This document shows positions 25,389 to 33,880 of a DNA stretch of 64,000 bases, in pieces. The translations under genes and the position numbers were made by a program. The stretch's first letter is position 1. Every line of letters starts with the position of its first letter. This DNA comes from JARYGU01 sp033795365 (GTDB taxonomy: Bacteria; Pseudomonadota; Alphaproteobacteria; Rhizobiales; Rhizobiaceae). A model generated the notes under the pieces. That model saw nothing but the letters and a program-made list of their open reading frames with translations, did not search any database and was not told the DNA's origin. Location of the stretch: assembly GCA_033795365.1 (NCBI GenBank), contig JARYGU010000004.1:1-64000 (forward strand). Direction: 5' to 3'.

Positions 25389-26501
25389 ATGACCCAAATC
25401 ACTGATCAGAACAACGGAAATCATACTCACGAGCACTCTGCTCCGTCTGTCAGCACGGCGGCGGAGGAGAAGGCTTCGGCGGGAGAGCTGCCGGCGCAGG
25501 CGCCCCCTCCCCTGCCCGCCCACCTGCAGGATCTTACGGACCGCGCCCGGGACTATGTCGAGGCCGCGAGTTCGGCCAATACGCGCCGCGCCTACGCCTC
25601 CGACTGGAAGCATTTTTCCGCGTGGTGTCGACGGCATGGACTTTCGTCCTTGCCGCCCGACCCCGAGGTGGTCGGCCTCTACATCACTGCCTGCGCCTCC
25701 GGTGCCGCCGAGCGCGGCATGAAGCCTAACGCCGTGTCGACCATCGAACGACGCCTCTCCGCCATCGGTTGGAATTGCACCCAACGCGGCATGCCGCTCG
25801 ATCGCAGGGACCGTGCGATCGCCACAGTCATGGCCGGCATCCGCAACAAGCACGCCGCCCCGCCCCGCCAGAAGGAAGCGATCCTGCCCGAAGACCTGAT
25901 CGCCATGCTGGAAACGCTCGATCGCGGTACGCTGCGTGGTCTCAGGGACCGTGCGATCCTGCTTCTCGGCTTTGCCGGCGGGCTTCGTCGCTCGGAAATC
26001 GTCGGTCTCGATTGCGGGCGCGGCCAAACAGACGATGGCACGGGCTGGATAGAGTTGTTCAAGAAGGGAATTCTCGTCACCTTGCGGGGCAAGACGGGCT
26101 GGCGGGAGGTCGAAATCGGCCGCGGCTCGTCCGATGCCACCTGCCCGCTGGAGGCCGTCCGCGTGTGGCTCGAGCTTGCCCGCATCGCCCACGGGCCCCT
26201 CTTTCGACGCGTGATCGGAAACGGCAGATGCGTCGATACCGAAAGGCTCAATGACAAACATGTTGCCCGTCTCGTCAAGCAGAGCGCTCGCGCTGCCGGC
26301 ATCGGCGGCGATCTTACGGAAGGCGAGCGAACACAGAGGTTTTCCGGCCATTCGCTTCGCGCCGGGCTTGCCTCTTCGGCCGAAGTGGACGAGCGCTATG
26401 TTCAAAAGCAACTCGGACACGCTTCTGCGGAAATGACCCGCAGATATCAGCGCCGAAGAGATCACTTCCGGGTCAATCTTACTAAAGCTGCGGGGCTCTG
26501 A
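25389..26501 (+). CDS. Tyrosine recombinase (site-specific integrase)
   Basis: 370 residues. After a variable 55-residue leader comes a SAM-like core-binding domain (SANTRRAYASDWKHFSAWC) and the catalytic domain: GGLRRSEIVGLD (first Arg), FSGHSLRAG (HxxR), LGHASAEM (His) and TRRYQRRRDHF (Tyr nucleophile). The catalytic set is complete. Close to repABC such enzymes often resolve plasmid multimers. The 14-7-14 dyad directly upstream is a possible target. Confidence 0.88.
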   Translation: MTQITDQNNGNHTHEHSAPSVSTAAEEKASAGELPAQAPPPLPAHLQDLTDRARDYVEAASSANTRRAYASDWKHFSAWCRRHGLSSLPPDPEVVGLYITACASGAAERGMKPNAVSTIERRLSAIGWNCTQRGMPLDRRDRAIATVMAGIRNKHAAPPRQKEAILPEDLIAMLETLDRGTLRGLRDRAILLLGFAGGLRRSEIVGLDCGRGQTDDGTGWIELFKKGILVTLRGKTGWREVEIGRGSSDATCPLEAVRVWLELARIAHGPLFRRVIGNGRCVDTERLNDKHVARLVKQSARAAGIGGDLTEGERTQRFSGHSLRAGLASSAEVDERYVQKQLGHASAEMTRRYQRRRDHFRVNLTKAAGL

Positions 26502-26532
26502 TATCGGTTTAGGCAGCAGAAACCAGTGCTTC

Positions 26533-26826
26533 CTACCTACCGGACGCCTCCGCATACCGCGCATGGCGGCAAACGAGCTCCCGCTGCACCGCCTCCTGGA
26601 AAGCGAGGATCTCGCGTCGTGCGTCCTCCTCGCCACACCGTTGAGAAATCAGCTCGTCGGCCAGTTCCCGACATCGAGCCCGCCAGAAAAGAAGCGCTTC
26701 TTCTCCATGAAGGTTTTCGAGGCCTTCTGCACATTCGCGCACGAGATCCTTTCGCCAAGCAAGCGGAAATGGAATGGTCCGACCTTGGGACGGGGAAATG
26801 TTTTCATACGCATGTTCAACGGCCAT
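26533..26826 (-). CDS. DUF6074 family protein
   Basis: 97 residues from ATG 26826, with GGAG upstream. The segment IPFPLAWRKDLVRECAEGLE followed by a conserved WRARCRELADEL and REILAFQEAVQREL matches the small DUF6074 family of rhizobial plasmids. Helical, no known activity. It lies 73 bases after the end of repC on the same strand. Confidence 0.7.
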   Translation of the reverse strand: MAVEHAYENISPSQGRTIPFPLAWRKDLVRECAEGLENLHGEEALLFWRARCRELADELISQRCGEEDARREILAFQEAVQRELVCRHARYAEASGR

Positions 26827-26899
26827 CGATTCGCTCCTGCATTTCCCCATCGATAGGAAGTTCATCGTTAAAACTTCGTTTCGACAAGGGGAGCGTTTT

Positions 26900-28198
26900 T
26901 CAGCCCGTCTGCCGGCCTGGTGCCGAATTCGCGCGAGCTAGAGCCATCAACATAGGTCCGATTGCGAATTCTCCCCGCCATGCTCTTCTGGTCAAATCGC
27001 GGAGATAGCCGCCAGCGGAATTGATATGCCCTGCCCTCTTGAAAATGCAGGCGATCACGGTCGCGGCATTTTCCGGTCCCATGATCTCGCAGGCCTCCTG
27101 ATAGGCTGAAGGGCTTATGCCCAGCATGGAGCGTACGACCACCGCAGCCGCCATCAGGTCGCGCCAGCCATTGATTTTTCCACTCGGGCCGTACATCATG
27201 ATCTCCGGGCAGGCCTGAAGCACCAATCCTAGCGGAAATGGCTTCAGGTTCGGATGCGGTGCGGCCGGAACAGAGGACTGGCGCAATGCCGGATTTTGTC
27301 TATCTGGAAGATCTCCATGCGGCTTTACCTGCGGCACTTTCGACGGAAGTGGAAGGTTTTCAGGTCCTGCCTCCTGCTTCGTTTCGAAGCCTGGTTCAGA
27401 TTCAGTATTAGAGTCGGAGTCTGAATTCTGTATGTGCCGCTCAATATGATCGGGATTGCCGTTCATATTTTTTGTTTTTAAGTGCAGTTCCAGGATGTTG
27501 CCGATTTCGTCGCGCAAATCTTCCAATCCCTCCAGTGCATAGGCGACGTCATCTGCCCCAGGAGTCCTCGGAACCGAGCAGACGAGCTTGCGGAACCGCT
27601 CGTGGAAGGCGAGCCAATTTCCTGGCGCCCTTTCCTCCAGGGCTGTATCGATCAGCTTGGCGACATCGCGTCGGTAAAGTGTCAGCCGCTCACGCAGACG
27701 CTGCAGACGTAGGCGCTCGTTGATCACTGTCGCGGCAAGCTGCTCGATCTCGTCGGCACGCGCGAGTAGGCATGCAAGCGAGAAGCCGAAGGCTTCATCG
27801 ATTGCCCCTGCTCGATCCTTGCGCGCATAGCGCTTGCCGTTCGGGCTATCCTTGCGGATCAACAGTCCCGCGTCCACGAGCGCGGCAAGGTGCCGCCGCA
27901 GCGTTGCTTCTGCCATGCCATGAGTCCGTAGTGAGAGCTGCGCGTTCGAAGGGAAAACCACCAGGCCATTTTCCTCGGAAAGCTCCCCCTTTGGATAGAA
28001 GCTCAGCAGCGCATTGAGGACCGCCAGGGCGCGATCCGTCACGCCAAGAAGCGGCTTTGCCTCGCACAACATTCGGAACAGCCGCCATTTGTCGACCGAT
28101 TTATCCGGCTCGATGTCACGCGCCTCGACTTGGCTTGCAAGCATGCCAAGCGCCATCGGCCGCCGCCCGAAGGGCGTCGTTACCTGTAAACTCTCCAT
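26900..28198 (-). CDS. repC: Replication initiator RepC
   Basis: 432 residues. The N-terminal domain has the RepC pattern (PFGRRPMALGMLASQ, WRLFRMLCEAKPLLGVTDRA, and the winged-helix FPSNAQLSLRTHGMAEATLR with HLAALVDAGLLIRKDSPNGKRYA). The C-terminal domain ends SAGGYLRDLTRRAWRGEFAI. A Ser/Glu-rich linker (about 255-300) lies over the AT-rich stretch expected to hold the origin. RepC initiates replication of repABC plasmids and is limiting for copy number. ATG 28198 follows a weak AGGTGA. Confidence 0.95.
   Translation of the reverse strand: MESLQVTTPFGRRPMALGMLASQVEARDIEPDKSVDKWRLFRMLCEAKPLLGVTDRALAVLNALLSFYPKGELSEENGLVVFPSNAQLSLRTHGMAEATLRRHLAALVDAGLLIRKDSPNGKRYARKDRAGAIDEAFGFSLACLLARADEIEQLAATVINERLRLQRLRERLTLYRRDVAKLIDTALEERAPGNWLAFHERFRKLVCSVPRTPGADDVAYALEGLEDLRDEIGNILELHLKTKNMNGNPDHIERHIQNSDSDSNTESEPGFETKQEAGPENLPLPSKVPQVKPHGDLPDRQNPALRQSSVPAAPHPNLKPFPLGLVLQACPEIMMYGPSGKINGWRDLMAAAVVVRSMLGISPSAYQEACEIMGPENAATVIACIFKRAGHINSAGGYLRDLTRRAWRGEFAIGPMLMALARANSAPGRQTG
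27395..27490. other. Probable origin region (oriV) inside repC
   Basis: The part of repC that codes for the linker is AT-rich relative to the rest of the gene, with runs such as CATATTTTTTGTTTTTAAG (27464-27482). In characterised repABC plasmids the origin lies in an AT-rich stretch within repC. The position is inferred from that precedent. Confidence 0.45.
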
Positions 28199-28259
28199 CG
28201 TTCTTCACCTTCTTCAAGGCAAAAGAAACCGGCTTCACCAAAACAGGTGTCAAAGACTC

Positions 28260-28288
28260 TTGACTATGATTCGCGGAAATGGGATTCT
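28260..28288 (+). promoter_or_regulatory. Promoter of the countertranscribed RNA
   Basis: TTGACT at 28260-28265 and GATTCT at 28283-28288 are separated by 17 bases. They lie on the plus strand between repB and repC, antisense to the operon, exactly where ctRNA promoters sit in repABC plasmids. Confidence 0.7.
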
Positions 28289-28294
28289 CAGGCT

Positions 28295-28351
28295 GCTAAA
28301 CGATGAGAAGGGCTTCCGCGATGGGCAACCATCTGGGGGCCTTTTTCTTTT
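28295..28351 (+). ncRNA. repABC countertranscribed RNA (incompatibility RNA)
   Basis: Predicted transcript of about 57 bases starting near 28295 and ending in the terminator at 28308-28351. It is complementary to the repB-repC leader of the operon mRNA. In other repABC plasmids this small RNA binds the leader and blocks RepC synthesis, setting copy number and incompatibility. The transcription start is inferred from the promoter. Confidence 0.75.
28308..28351 (+). terminator. Rho-independent terminator of the ctRNA
   Basis: A long hairpin: AAGGGCTTCC pairs with GGGGGCCTTT (including G-U pairs), the inner stem is GATGG/CCATC around a GCAA loop, and a T-rich tail (TTTTTCTTTT) follows. Such a hairpin also forms in the target RNA. 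Confidence 0.75.
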
Positions 28352-28356
28352 GCGGG

Positions 28357-29415
28357 TCAATCTCCTGCTTTTGATTTCTGCTGCTGAAAGGCTTCGTAGA
28401 GCCGATCAAGGTTTTCCGTGATGAACGCACCGAACGCCGTCGCATCCGCGGCCTTCAATGCGATCGTATACTGACGCGCGTTCGCCTTGATGTCGGCGCG
28501 GATGGCTCCGTTCGGCCGCTGCCATTCGATGATATCGCCGGCACTTTCCTTCAAGCGCCCCGGAGCGTCGCGCTTGATCAGAAAACCGCTCAAAAGGGTG
28601 AACCGCTCATCAGGCGTGCCATTTTGGAAGTGAGGCTGGCGAACGAATTCGAGTGCCCTCCCCTCGTTCGAAAGATCGTCGAACTGCGTCGAGAGATCGT
28701 GCCAGCGATCCCGGCCGACGGACAAGGCCGGGCCGATTGCGTCGAGCACCTGTTTCGGGATCTTGTTGACGACCGACAACATTTTCGAGACCGTCGTCTT
28801 GTCGGCGCTCAGGGCCGCCATGATCGTCTCTCGATCGAAACCGCGCCGTTCCAACTCGCCGGCAAACATCGCCCTTTCCAAAAAGGAGAGATCGGCGCGC
28901 GCGCTGTTCTCCTGCCCCTGGGCGATCACATGATCCCTGTCGGCAAGCTGCTTGACCACTGCCCGCACCGGCCGACCGAGCACGCGCGCTGCCCTTGCCC
29001 GGCGGTGGCCAAAGGCGATCTGGTATTTCCCCGACTGCTGTGGATGCGGGCGCACCAGGATCGGCGAGTCCTGCCCGCGCAGTCTTATCGCCTCGACAAG
29101 TTCCTGGAACTGCTCGTCCTGCTGGATCAGGCGGTCAGAGACAAAGGAGTCTTCTATTTGATCCGGATTGAGATCGATCACCGTTTCGCCGGCGACGAGT
29201 TTAGCCTCTATTTCCTTTGCCGCGTCCGCTTTCGCCGCAAGCGCATCGATGCTGCGCGTCACCGCGCCAAGCGCGCCAATCCCCTTGAAGCCCGGCGAAG
29301 GCCGCTCTGTGGCCTTCGCCGCGTCGGATGGCGCCTGGTCGGACGACGGTGAGTTTACCGCCGTAAACTTTCCCGGATCCGACATAAGATTGCTGAGTAG
29401 ATTCTTGCGGGCCAT
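28357..29415 (-). CDS. repB: Plasmid partition protein RepB (ParB family)
   Basis: 352 residues. The ParB/Spo0J core contains DQIEDSFVSDRL, then LVEAIRLRGQDSPILVRPHP and the FGHRRARAARVLGRPV box, followed by an HTH (FDRETIMAALSADKTTVSKM). RepB binds parS sites and, with RepA, segregates the plasmid and represses the operon. It starts 2 bases after the repA stop. A parS site lies within its first codons. Confidence 0.95.
   Translation of the reverse strand: MARKNLLSNLMSDPGKFTAVNSPSSDQAPSDAAKATERPSPGFKGIGALGAVTRSIDALAAKADAAKEIEAKLVAGETVIDLNPDQIEDSFVSDRLIQQDEQFQELVEAIRLRGQDSPILVRPHPQQSGKYQIAFGHRRARAARVLGRPVRAVVKQLADRDHVIAQGQENSARADLSFLERAMFAGELERRGFDRETIMAALSADKTTVSKMLSVVNKIPKQVLDAIGPALSVGRDRWHDLSTQFDDLSNEGRALEFVRQPHFQNGTPDERFTLLSGFLIKRDAPGRLKESAGDIIEWQRPNGAIRADIKANARQYTIALKAADATAFGAFITENLDRLYEAFQQQKSKAGD
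29353..29368. promoter_or_regulatory. parS site 1 (inside repB)
   Basis: GTTTACCGCCGTAAAC fits the rhizobial parS form GTTNNNNGCNNNNAAC in every fixed position. It lies in the 5' coding part of repB (codons for FTAVN). Confidence 0.85.
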
Positions 29416-29417
29416 CG

Positions 29418-30629
29418 TTACCGTCCCCAGGCTTTGTGGATCAGGCCGGCGATCTCGCCGTTGACTGCCTCCAGCGCCTCCAGCGCCCGGTCATAGGTCG
29501 AGCGCGTGAACTGGCTTCTATCCACTTCGTAGAGCGTCTGATTGGTCAGCGCCGCATCGGATATCGCAACGCTGCGCAACATAGGACTGGTCAGAACGTG
29601 CTGCTTGAACATGGAACGCATGAAGGCGACCATCTGCGTCTGCGGGCCGTCGGTCGGATCGTATCGCGTGACGAGGTAGCGCAGCCAGTCGAGGTTCATG
29701 TCGCCCCCCGCGCCCTTCAACGTGTTGAGCACCTCGCCCAGCATCTGCAGGAACTGGCACATGGACATAACGTCGAGCATCTGCGGATGCACGGTGATCA
29801 GCACAGCCGTCGCACAGCAGATCGCGCTCATTGTCAAAAAGCCGAGTTGCGGCGGGCAGTCGATCACGACGACGTCGTAATCATCCGCCACGGACGACAG
29901 CGCTTCGTCCAGGCGCGCAAAGAAGATGCGGCCGTAATCCGCCGATTGTCCCTGGGCGAGAATCCGCGGCGTGTCATGTTCGAATTCCATGAGTTCCAGA
30001 TTGCCGGGAACAATGTCGAGACCGGGAAAATTCGTCTTGCGGATCACGTCCCGCAGAGGGCGACGGTATTCGTCGTAACGGATCGCCGCATAGAGCGTGC
30101 CGTTCTCCTCGACGTCGAATTCCGGCTGAAACCCGTGAATGGCCGAGAGGCTTGCCTGCGGATCGAGGTCCACGGCAAGCACGCGATGGCCGGTGAGGGC
30201 AAGGTGCTGTGCCAGGTGGGCGGTCGTGGTCGTCTTGCCGGAGCCGCCTTTGAAATTGACGACTCCGATGACCTGCAGATGCTCCGATCCTTGACGGCGC
30301 GGCAGATAACGCTGGCCGGGCCTGCCGTTCTGCTCGAGATATTCGCGCATTTCCAGGAGTTGCTCGGCAGTATATGATCGACGCCCGGAAGCCGTGACCT
30401 GGGGCAGGGGACCTTTCGATTCCAGCGAGAGGTTGCGCAGATGGCCGCTGGTAACGCCGAGGAATCGCGCCGCCTCGCTCAGATGAAACTGCCGCAGCGG
30501 CTTTTGCGCCACGGGCGGAAACATTTCGAGGCGGTGCTGCTTCAGCTTCTCGGAAAGCTCATGAGCTTGCGCGATGATAAGCTGATCGGCATCGGAAATC
30601 GCCGGGTTTATCGTTGCTACCATATTCAT
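29418..30629 (-). CDS. repA: Plasmid partition protein RepA (ParA family)
   Basis: 403 residues. An N-terminal HTH region (FHLSEAARFLGVTSGHLRNL) is followed by a ParA ATPase: Walker A VVNFKGGSGKTTTTAHLAQH, LAVDLDPQASLS (switch I/A'), and Walker B VVIDCPPQLGF. RepA positions the plasmid and, with RepB, represses repABC. The start at 30629 (MNMVATINPAI) gives the usual length; ATG 30662 and 30623 are alternatives. First gene of the repABC operon. Confidence 0.95.
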   Translation of the reverse strand: MNMVATINPAISDADQLIIAQAHELSEKLKQHRLEMFPPVAQKPLRQFHLSEAARFLGVTSGHLRNLSLESKGPLPQVTASGRRSYTAEQLLEMREYLEQNGRPGQRYLPRRQGSEHLQVIGVVNFKGGSGKTTTTAHLAQHLALTGHRVLAVDLDPQASLSAIHGFQPEFDVEENGTLYAAIRYDEYRRPLRDVIRKTNFPGLDIVPGNLELMEFEHDTPRILAQGQSADYGRIFFARLDEALSSVADDYDVVVIDCPPQLGFLTMSAICCATAVLITVHPQMLDVMSMCQFLQMLGEVLNTLKGAGGDMNLDWLRYLVTRYDPTDGPQTQMVAFMRSMFKQHVLTSPMLRSVAISDAALTNQTLYEVDRSQFTRSTYDRALEALEAVNGEIAGLIHKAWGR

Positions 30630-30642
30630 CTTCAGAATCTCA

Positions 30643-30704
30643 AAATGCGATTTTAAGCTCACATCGCAATGTGAAGCGCATTTAGAACCGATTCTGAGAG
30701 TCGG
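30643..30704. promoter_or_regulatory. repABC promoter/operator dyads
   Basis: Three nested or adjacent inverted repeats lie just upstream of repA: AAATGCG/CGCATTT (30643-30649 and 30677-30683), TCACAT/ATGTGA with a 4-base spacer (30659-30674), and CCGA/TCGG around TTCTGAGAG (30688-30704). On the minus strand TTGCCC and TCTAAA near 30685-30710 could be the -35 and -10. RepA of repABC plasmids autorepresses through such palindromes. Confidence 0.6.
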
Positions 30705-30752
30705 GCAAGGCGTTTATGGTTAACGAAAACCCAAATCCCCCGGGCATTTACG

Positions 30753-30768
30753 GTTTACTGCGGTAAAC
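30753..30768. promoter_or_regulatory. parS site 2 (upstream of repA)
   Basis: GTTTACTGCGGTAAAC fits GTTNNNNGCNNNNAAC. It differs from site 1 only in two central bases (TACT-GC-GGTA versus TACC-GC-CGTA). It lies about 125 bases upstream of the repA start. Confidence 0.85.
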
Positions 30769-30811
30769 TCGGTGGGAACATCGAACGGAGTAACACCGCT
30801 CCGCCAAAGGG

Positions 30812-30836
30812 AAAGGCCGGCTCTGCGCCGGCCTTT
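30812..30836 (-). terminator. Terminator after the aminotransferase gene
   Basis: AAAGGCCGGC and GCCGGCCTTT form a perfect 10-bp stem around a TCTGC loop. It lies directly after the stop of doeD, whose transcription runs leftwards, and separates the ectoine block from repABC. The stem has A/T runs on both sides, so it may work in both directions. Confidence 0.7.
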
Positions 30837-30844
30837 GTTTGCCA

Positions 30845-32221
30845 TCACACGCCAAGGACCTGCTCGATCGCTTCGGACGTCGCCTTGACGACGATGTCGG
30901 CCTCATCCCGGGTCAGGCAAAGCGGGGGCGCGAAGCCGAGAATGTCGCCCTGCGGCATCGCCCGGCCTGTCACGCCGCGCTCCGCCAGAGCGGCGGCGAT
31001 CTGCGGGCCGATCTTGCGCGAGGGTTCGAAAAACGCCCGATCGTCCTTATCCTCCACGAATTCGATCGCAGCCATCAGCCCGTCGCCGCGAACGTCTCCG
31101 ACGTTGCGATGGCCGGCAACCGCCTCTGAGAGCCGCGTGCGGAAATAAGCTCCGGTCGTGCCGGCATTCTCGACAAGGCCCAGTTCGTCGATCAGCTCCA
31201 GATTGGCGATGCCTGCCGCCGCGCAGATCGGATGCGCCGAATAGGTCCAGCCGTGCCCGATGGCGCCGAGTTCGTCCGATCCCTGAACCAGGACCTGCCA
31301 GACCTTGTCCGATACGATGGTGCCCGAAAGCGGCGCATAGGCCGATGTCAGTCCCTTGGCGATCGTGATCAGCGCCGGCTTCATGCCGTAATGGTCCGAG
31401 CCGAACATGGTGCCGAGACGGCCGAAGCCGGTCACGACTTCGTCGGCGACAAGAAGGATGTCGTACTTGTCGAGGACAGCCTGGATCTTCTGCCAGTAGC
31501 CGGCCGGCGGCGGCACGATGCCTCCCGTCCCCAGGATAGGCTCGCCGATGAAGGCGGCGACCGTTTCCGGGCCTTCCGCAAGGATCAGTTCCTCCAACTT
31601 GTCGGCACAATGCTGCGAGAACTGTTCTTCGTTCATCGACCGGTCCGGTCGACGAAAATAGTAGGGCGCCTCCGTGTGCAGGATCGGCGCCCGCGGCAGG
31701 TCGAAGGCATTATGGAAAAGTTCGAGTCCGGTAAGCGAGCCGGTCATGACCCCCGACCCGTGATAGCCGCGCCACCGCGAGATGATCTTCTTCTTCTCCG
31801 GCCGGCCGAGCACGTTGTTGTAGTACCAGATCAGCTTGATATTGGTCTCGTTGGCGTCGGAGCCGGAAAGGCCGAAATAGACGCGCGCCATGCCTTCCGG
31901 CGCGCGGTCGATGATCATCTTGGCCAGCGTGATCGACGCTTCGGTTCCATGCCCGACATACGCATGATAATAGGCCAGGTTCTTTGCTTGCTCGGCAATC
32001 GCATCCGCAATCTTCTGACGACCATAGCCGACATTCACGCAATAAAGGCCAGCAAAAGCATCGAGGCTCTTCCGCCCGGTCGTGTCGGTAATGTAAACGC
32101 CTTCACCGCCTGCGATGACGCGGGTAGGGGTCTCTCCGCGCGCATGCGTGCCCATATGGGTCGAGGGATGGAAGAAATGGTCGCGGTCCCAGGCCGTGAG
32201 TTCGTTGCGTCTGTCCAGCAT
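30845..32221 (-). CDS. doeD: Class III aminotransferase, probable L-2,4-diaminobutyrate transaminase
   Basis: 458 residues of a PLP fold-type I class III aminotransferase: YFGLSGSDANETNIKL, RWRGYHGSGVMTGSL, LLVADEVVTGFGRLG (Asp binding the pyridine N) and TIAKGLTSAYAPL with the catalytic Lys. In the ectoine pathway this step turns 2,4-diaminobutyrate into aspartate semialdehyde. The name rests on the neighbourhood with doeC, doeA and doeB. ATG 32221 is preferred over 32230 because AAGGA lies 9 bases away. Follows doeC by 35 bases. Confidence 0.8.
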   Translation of the reverse strand: MLDRRNELTAWDRDHFFHPSTHMGTHARGETPTRVIAGGEGVYITDTTGRKSLDAFAGLYCVNVGYGRQKIADAIAEQAKNLAYYHAYVGHGTEASITLAKMIIDRAPEGMARVYFGLSGSDANETNIKLIWYYNNVLGRPEKKKIISRWRGYHGSGVMTGSLTGLELFHNAFDLPRAPILHTEAPYYFRRPDRSMNEEQFSQHCADKLEELILAEGPETVAAFIGEPILGTGGIVPPPAGYWQKIQAVLDKYDILLVADEVVTGFGRLGTMFGSDHYGMKPALITIAKGLTSAYAPLSGTIVSDKVWQVLVQGSDELGAIGHGWTYSAHPICAAAGIANLELIDELGLVENAGTTGAYFRTRLSEAVAGHRNVGDVRGDGLMAAIEFVEDKDDRAFFEPSRKIGPQIAAALAERGVTGRAMPQGDILGFAPPLCLTRDEADIVVKATSEAIEQVLGV

Positions 32222-32256
32222 GATTGTCATCCTTTCCTTAAACTGTGCCGGCGCCG

Positions 32257-33753
32257 TCAGGCAGCCGTGTCGATGCAGAGATATTTGAGCTCGGTAAAGG
32301 CCTCCAGGCCGTGGCGGGAACCCTCCCGACCGAGACCCGATTGCTTCCAGCCGCCGAATGGAATGGGGCCTCCCGTGATCTTCACACGGTTGATCGCCAC
32401 CATTCCGTATTCCAGCGCGCGGCCGAGCCGCATCTGCCGGGCACCGTTTTCGGTCACCACATAGGCCACCAGCCCGTATTCGCTGTCATTGGCCCGTGCG
32501 ATCACCTCGTCCTCGCCGTCGAAGACCGTGACCGCGGCGACCGGACCGAAGGTCTCCTCGCGCATGATCGAGGCGCCGTCCGGCACATTCGTCAGCAGGG
32601 TCGGCTCGTAGAAAAGCGAGCCGGCCCTCTGCCGTTTACCGCCGGCAACGAGACGCGCACCGCATCTGACGGCATCCGCCACCTGCTCCTCCACCTTCTC
32701 GATGGCACGCTGGTGCATCAGGGGGCCGATCTCCGCACCCGTCTCCAGGCCGGGCGCCACCTTGAGAGCGGCAATCCGTTTTTCCAAAGCCTGCGTGAAG
32801 GCCTCGATGATCGGACGCTGCACATAGATGCGGTTTGCGGCAAGGCAGTCCTGCCCCGATGTCGCGAACTTCGCGGCGATCGCGATATCGGCCGCCTTTT
32901 CGACATCCGCATCGTCGAAGACGATCAGCGGCGCATGCCCGCCAAGCTCCATGACCAGACGCTTCATCGTCGGCGCGCATTGCGCCGCGATCAACCGGCC
33001 AACCTCGGTCGAACCGGTGAAGCTCATCGCCCGTACGCGTGTGTCTTCGCACATCCGGCCGACGATGGTCGCGGCATCGCCGGTGATCACGTTAAAGACG
33101 CCTGCCGGAATTCCGGCACGCTCGCCGAGCTCGGCGAGCGCCAGCGCGGAAAGCGGCGTTTCGGAGGAGGGATGAGCGATGACGGTACATCCGGCGGCAA
33201 GGGCTGCCGCCGCCTTCCGCGTCACCATGGCGGAGGGAAAGTTCCAGGGCGTGACGACGCCGACGACGCCGAGCGGCTCGCGGCGAACGATCATTTCCGC
33301 ATCCGGCAAGTGGCTCGTCACCCCTTCCGCGTTCAGTCTTTTGCCTTCTTCCGCATACCATTCGATGAAGGAAGCGGCATAGTCGATCTCGCCGCGCGAT
33401 TCCGAGAGCGGCTTGCCCTGCTCGAGTGTCATGATCAGCGCGAGATCCTCCCTGGCCTCAAGCATCAGGTTGTGCCAGCGCCGCAGGATCCCGGCACGCT
33501 CCTGCGGCAACATCGCGCGCCAGCCGGCGAGAGCCTTGGAGGCGACTTCGATCGCAGCCGTCGTCTGATCCGCATCGAGCGCGGCCACCCAGGCAAGCGT
33601 CGTGGCGGTGGCGGGATCGGTCACCTCGAAACTCCGGCCATCATGTCCCGAAACCCATCTCCCGCCGACATAGGACATCTCGCGAAGAAGGTGACGGTCC
33701 GAAAGGTGTTTGAGTGTCTCGTTGAAGGCGGTGCGGGCAAAAACGGCGGTCAT
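32257..33753 (-). CDS. doeC: Aldehyde dehydrogenase, probable aspartate-semialdehyde dehydrogenase of ectoine breakdown
   Basis: 498 residues of the NAD(P)-dependent succinate-semialdehyde dehydrogenase (GabD) type: VVTPWNFPSAM, the cofactor loop SFTGSTEVGRL, VMELGGHAP with the general-base Glu, and SGQDCLAANR with the catalytic Cys. The C-terminal PIPFGGWKQSGLGREGS is present. By sequence alone it would be called GabD. Its placement with doeD in front of the ehu/eut block favours DoeC, oxidising aspartate semialdehyde to aspartate. Confidence 0.78.
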   Translation of the reverse strand: MTAVFARTAFNETLKHLSDRHLLREMSYVGGRWVSGHDGRSFEVTDPATATTLAWVAALDADQTTAAIEVASKALAGWRAMLPQERAGILRRWHNLMLEAREDLALIMTLEQGKPLSESRGEIDYAASFIEWYAEEGKRLNAEGVTSHLPDAEMIVRREPLGVVGVVTPWNFPSAMVTRKAAAALAAGCTVIAHPSSETPLSALALAELGERAGIPAGVFNVITGDAATIVGRMCEDTRVRAMSFTGSTEVGRLIAAQCAPTMKRLVMELGGHAPLIVFDDADVEKAADIAIAAKFATSGQDCLAANRIYVQRPIIEAFTQALEKRIAALKVAPGLETGAEIGPLMHQRAIEKVEEQVADAVRCGARLVAGGKRQRAGSLFYEPTLLTNVPDGASIMREETFGPVAAVTVFDGEDEVIARANDSEYGLVAYVVTENGARQMRLGRALEYGMVAINRVKITGGPIPFGGWKQSGLGREGSRHGLEAFTELKYLCIDTAA

Positions 33754-33880
33754 ATCCGGTTCCTCCTGTGTCGGGGCTGACAGGAGTCTGGCATTTCCGC
33801 AGCGAGAAATTGTCTGTTGGCGGATCCGCGCGAAGAGACTTTGTCCAAAAAGCCGGGTTCCGGCAGATGGATTGTCTTCG

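Noticed and set aside
32257..33753. Calling the dehydrogenase GabD with a GABA pathway
   Set aside because: Sequence fits GabD, but the surrounding ectoine genes and the aminotransferase favour the diaminobutyrate to aspartate route; kept as doeC with moderate confidence.
32245..33780. 511-residue plus-strand frame opposite doeC
   Set aside because: Antisense to a clear aldehyde dehydrogenase; no family motif.
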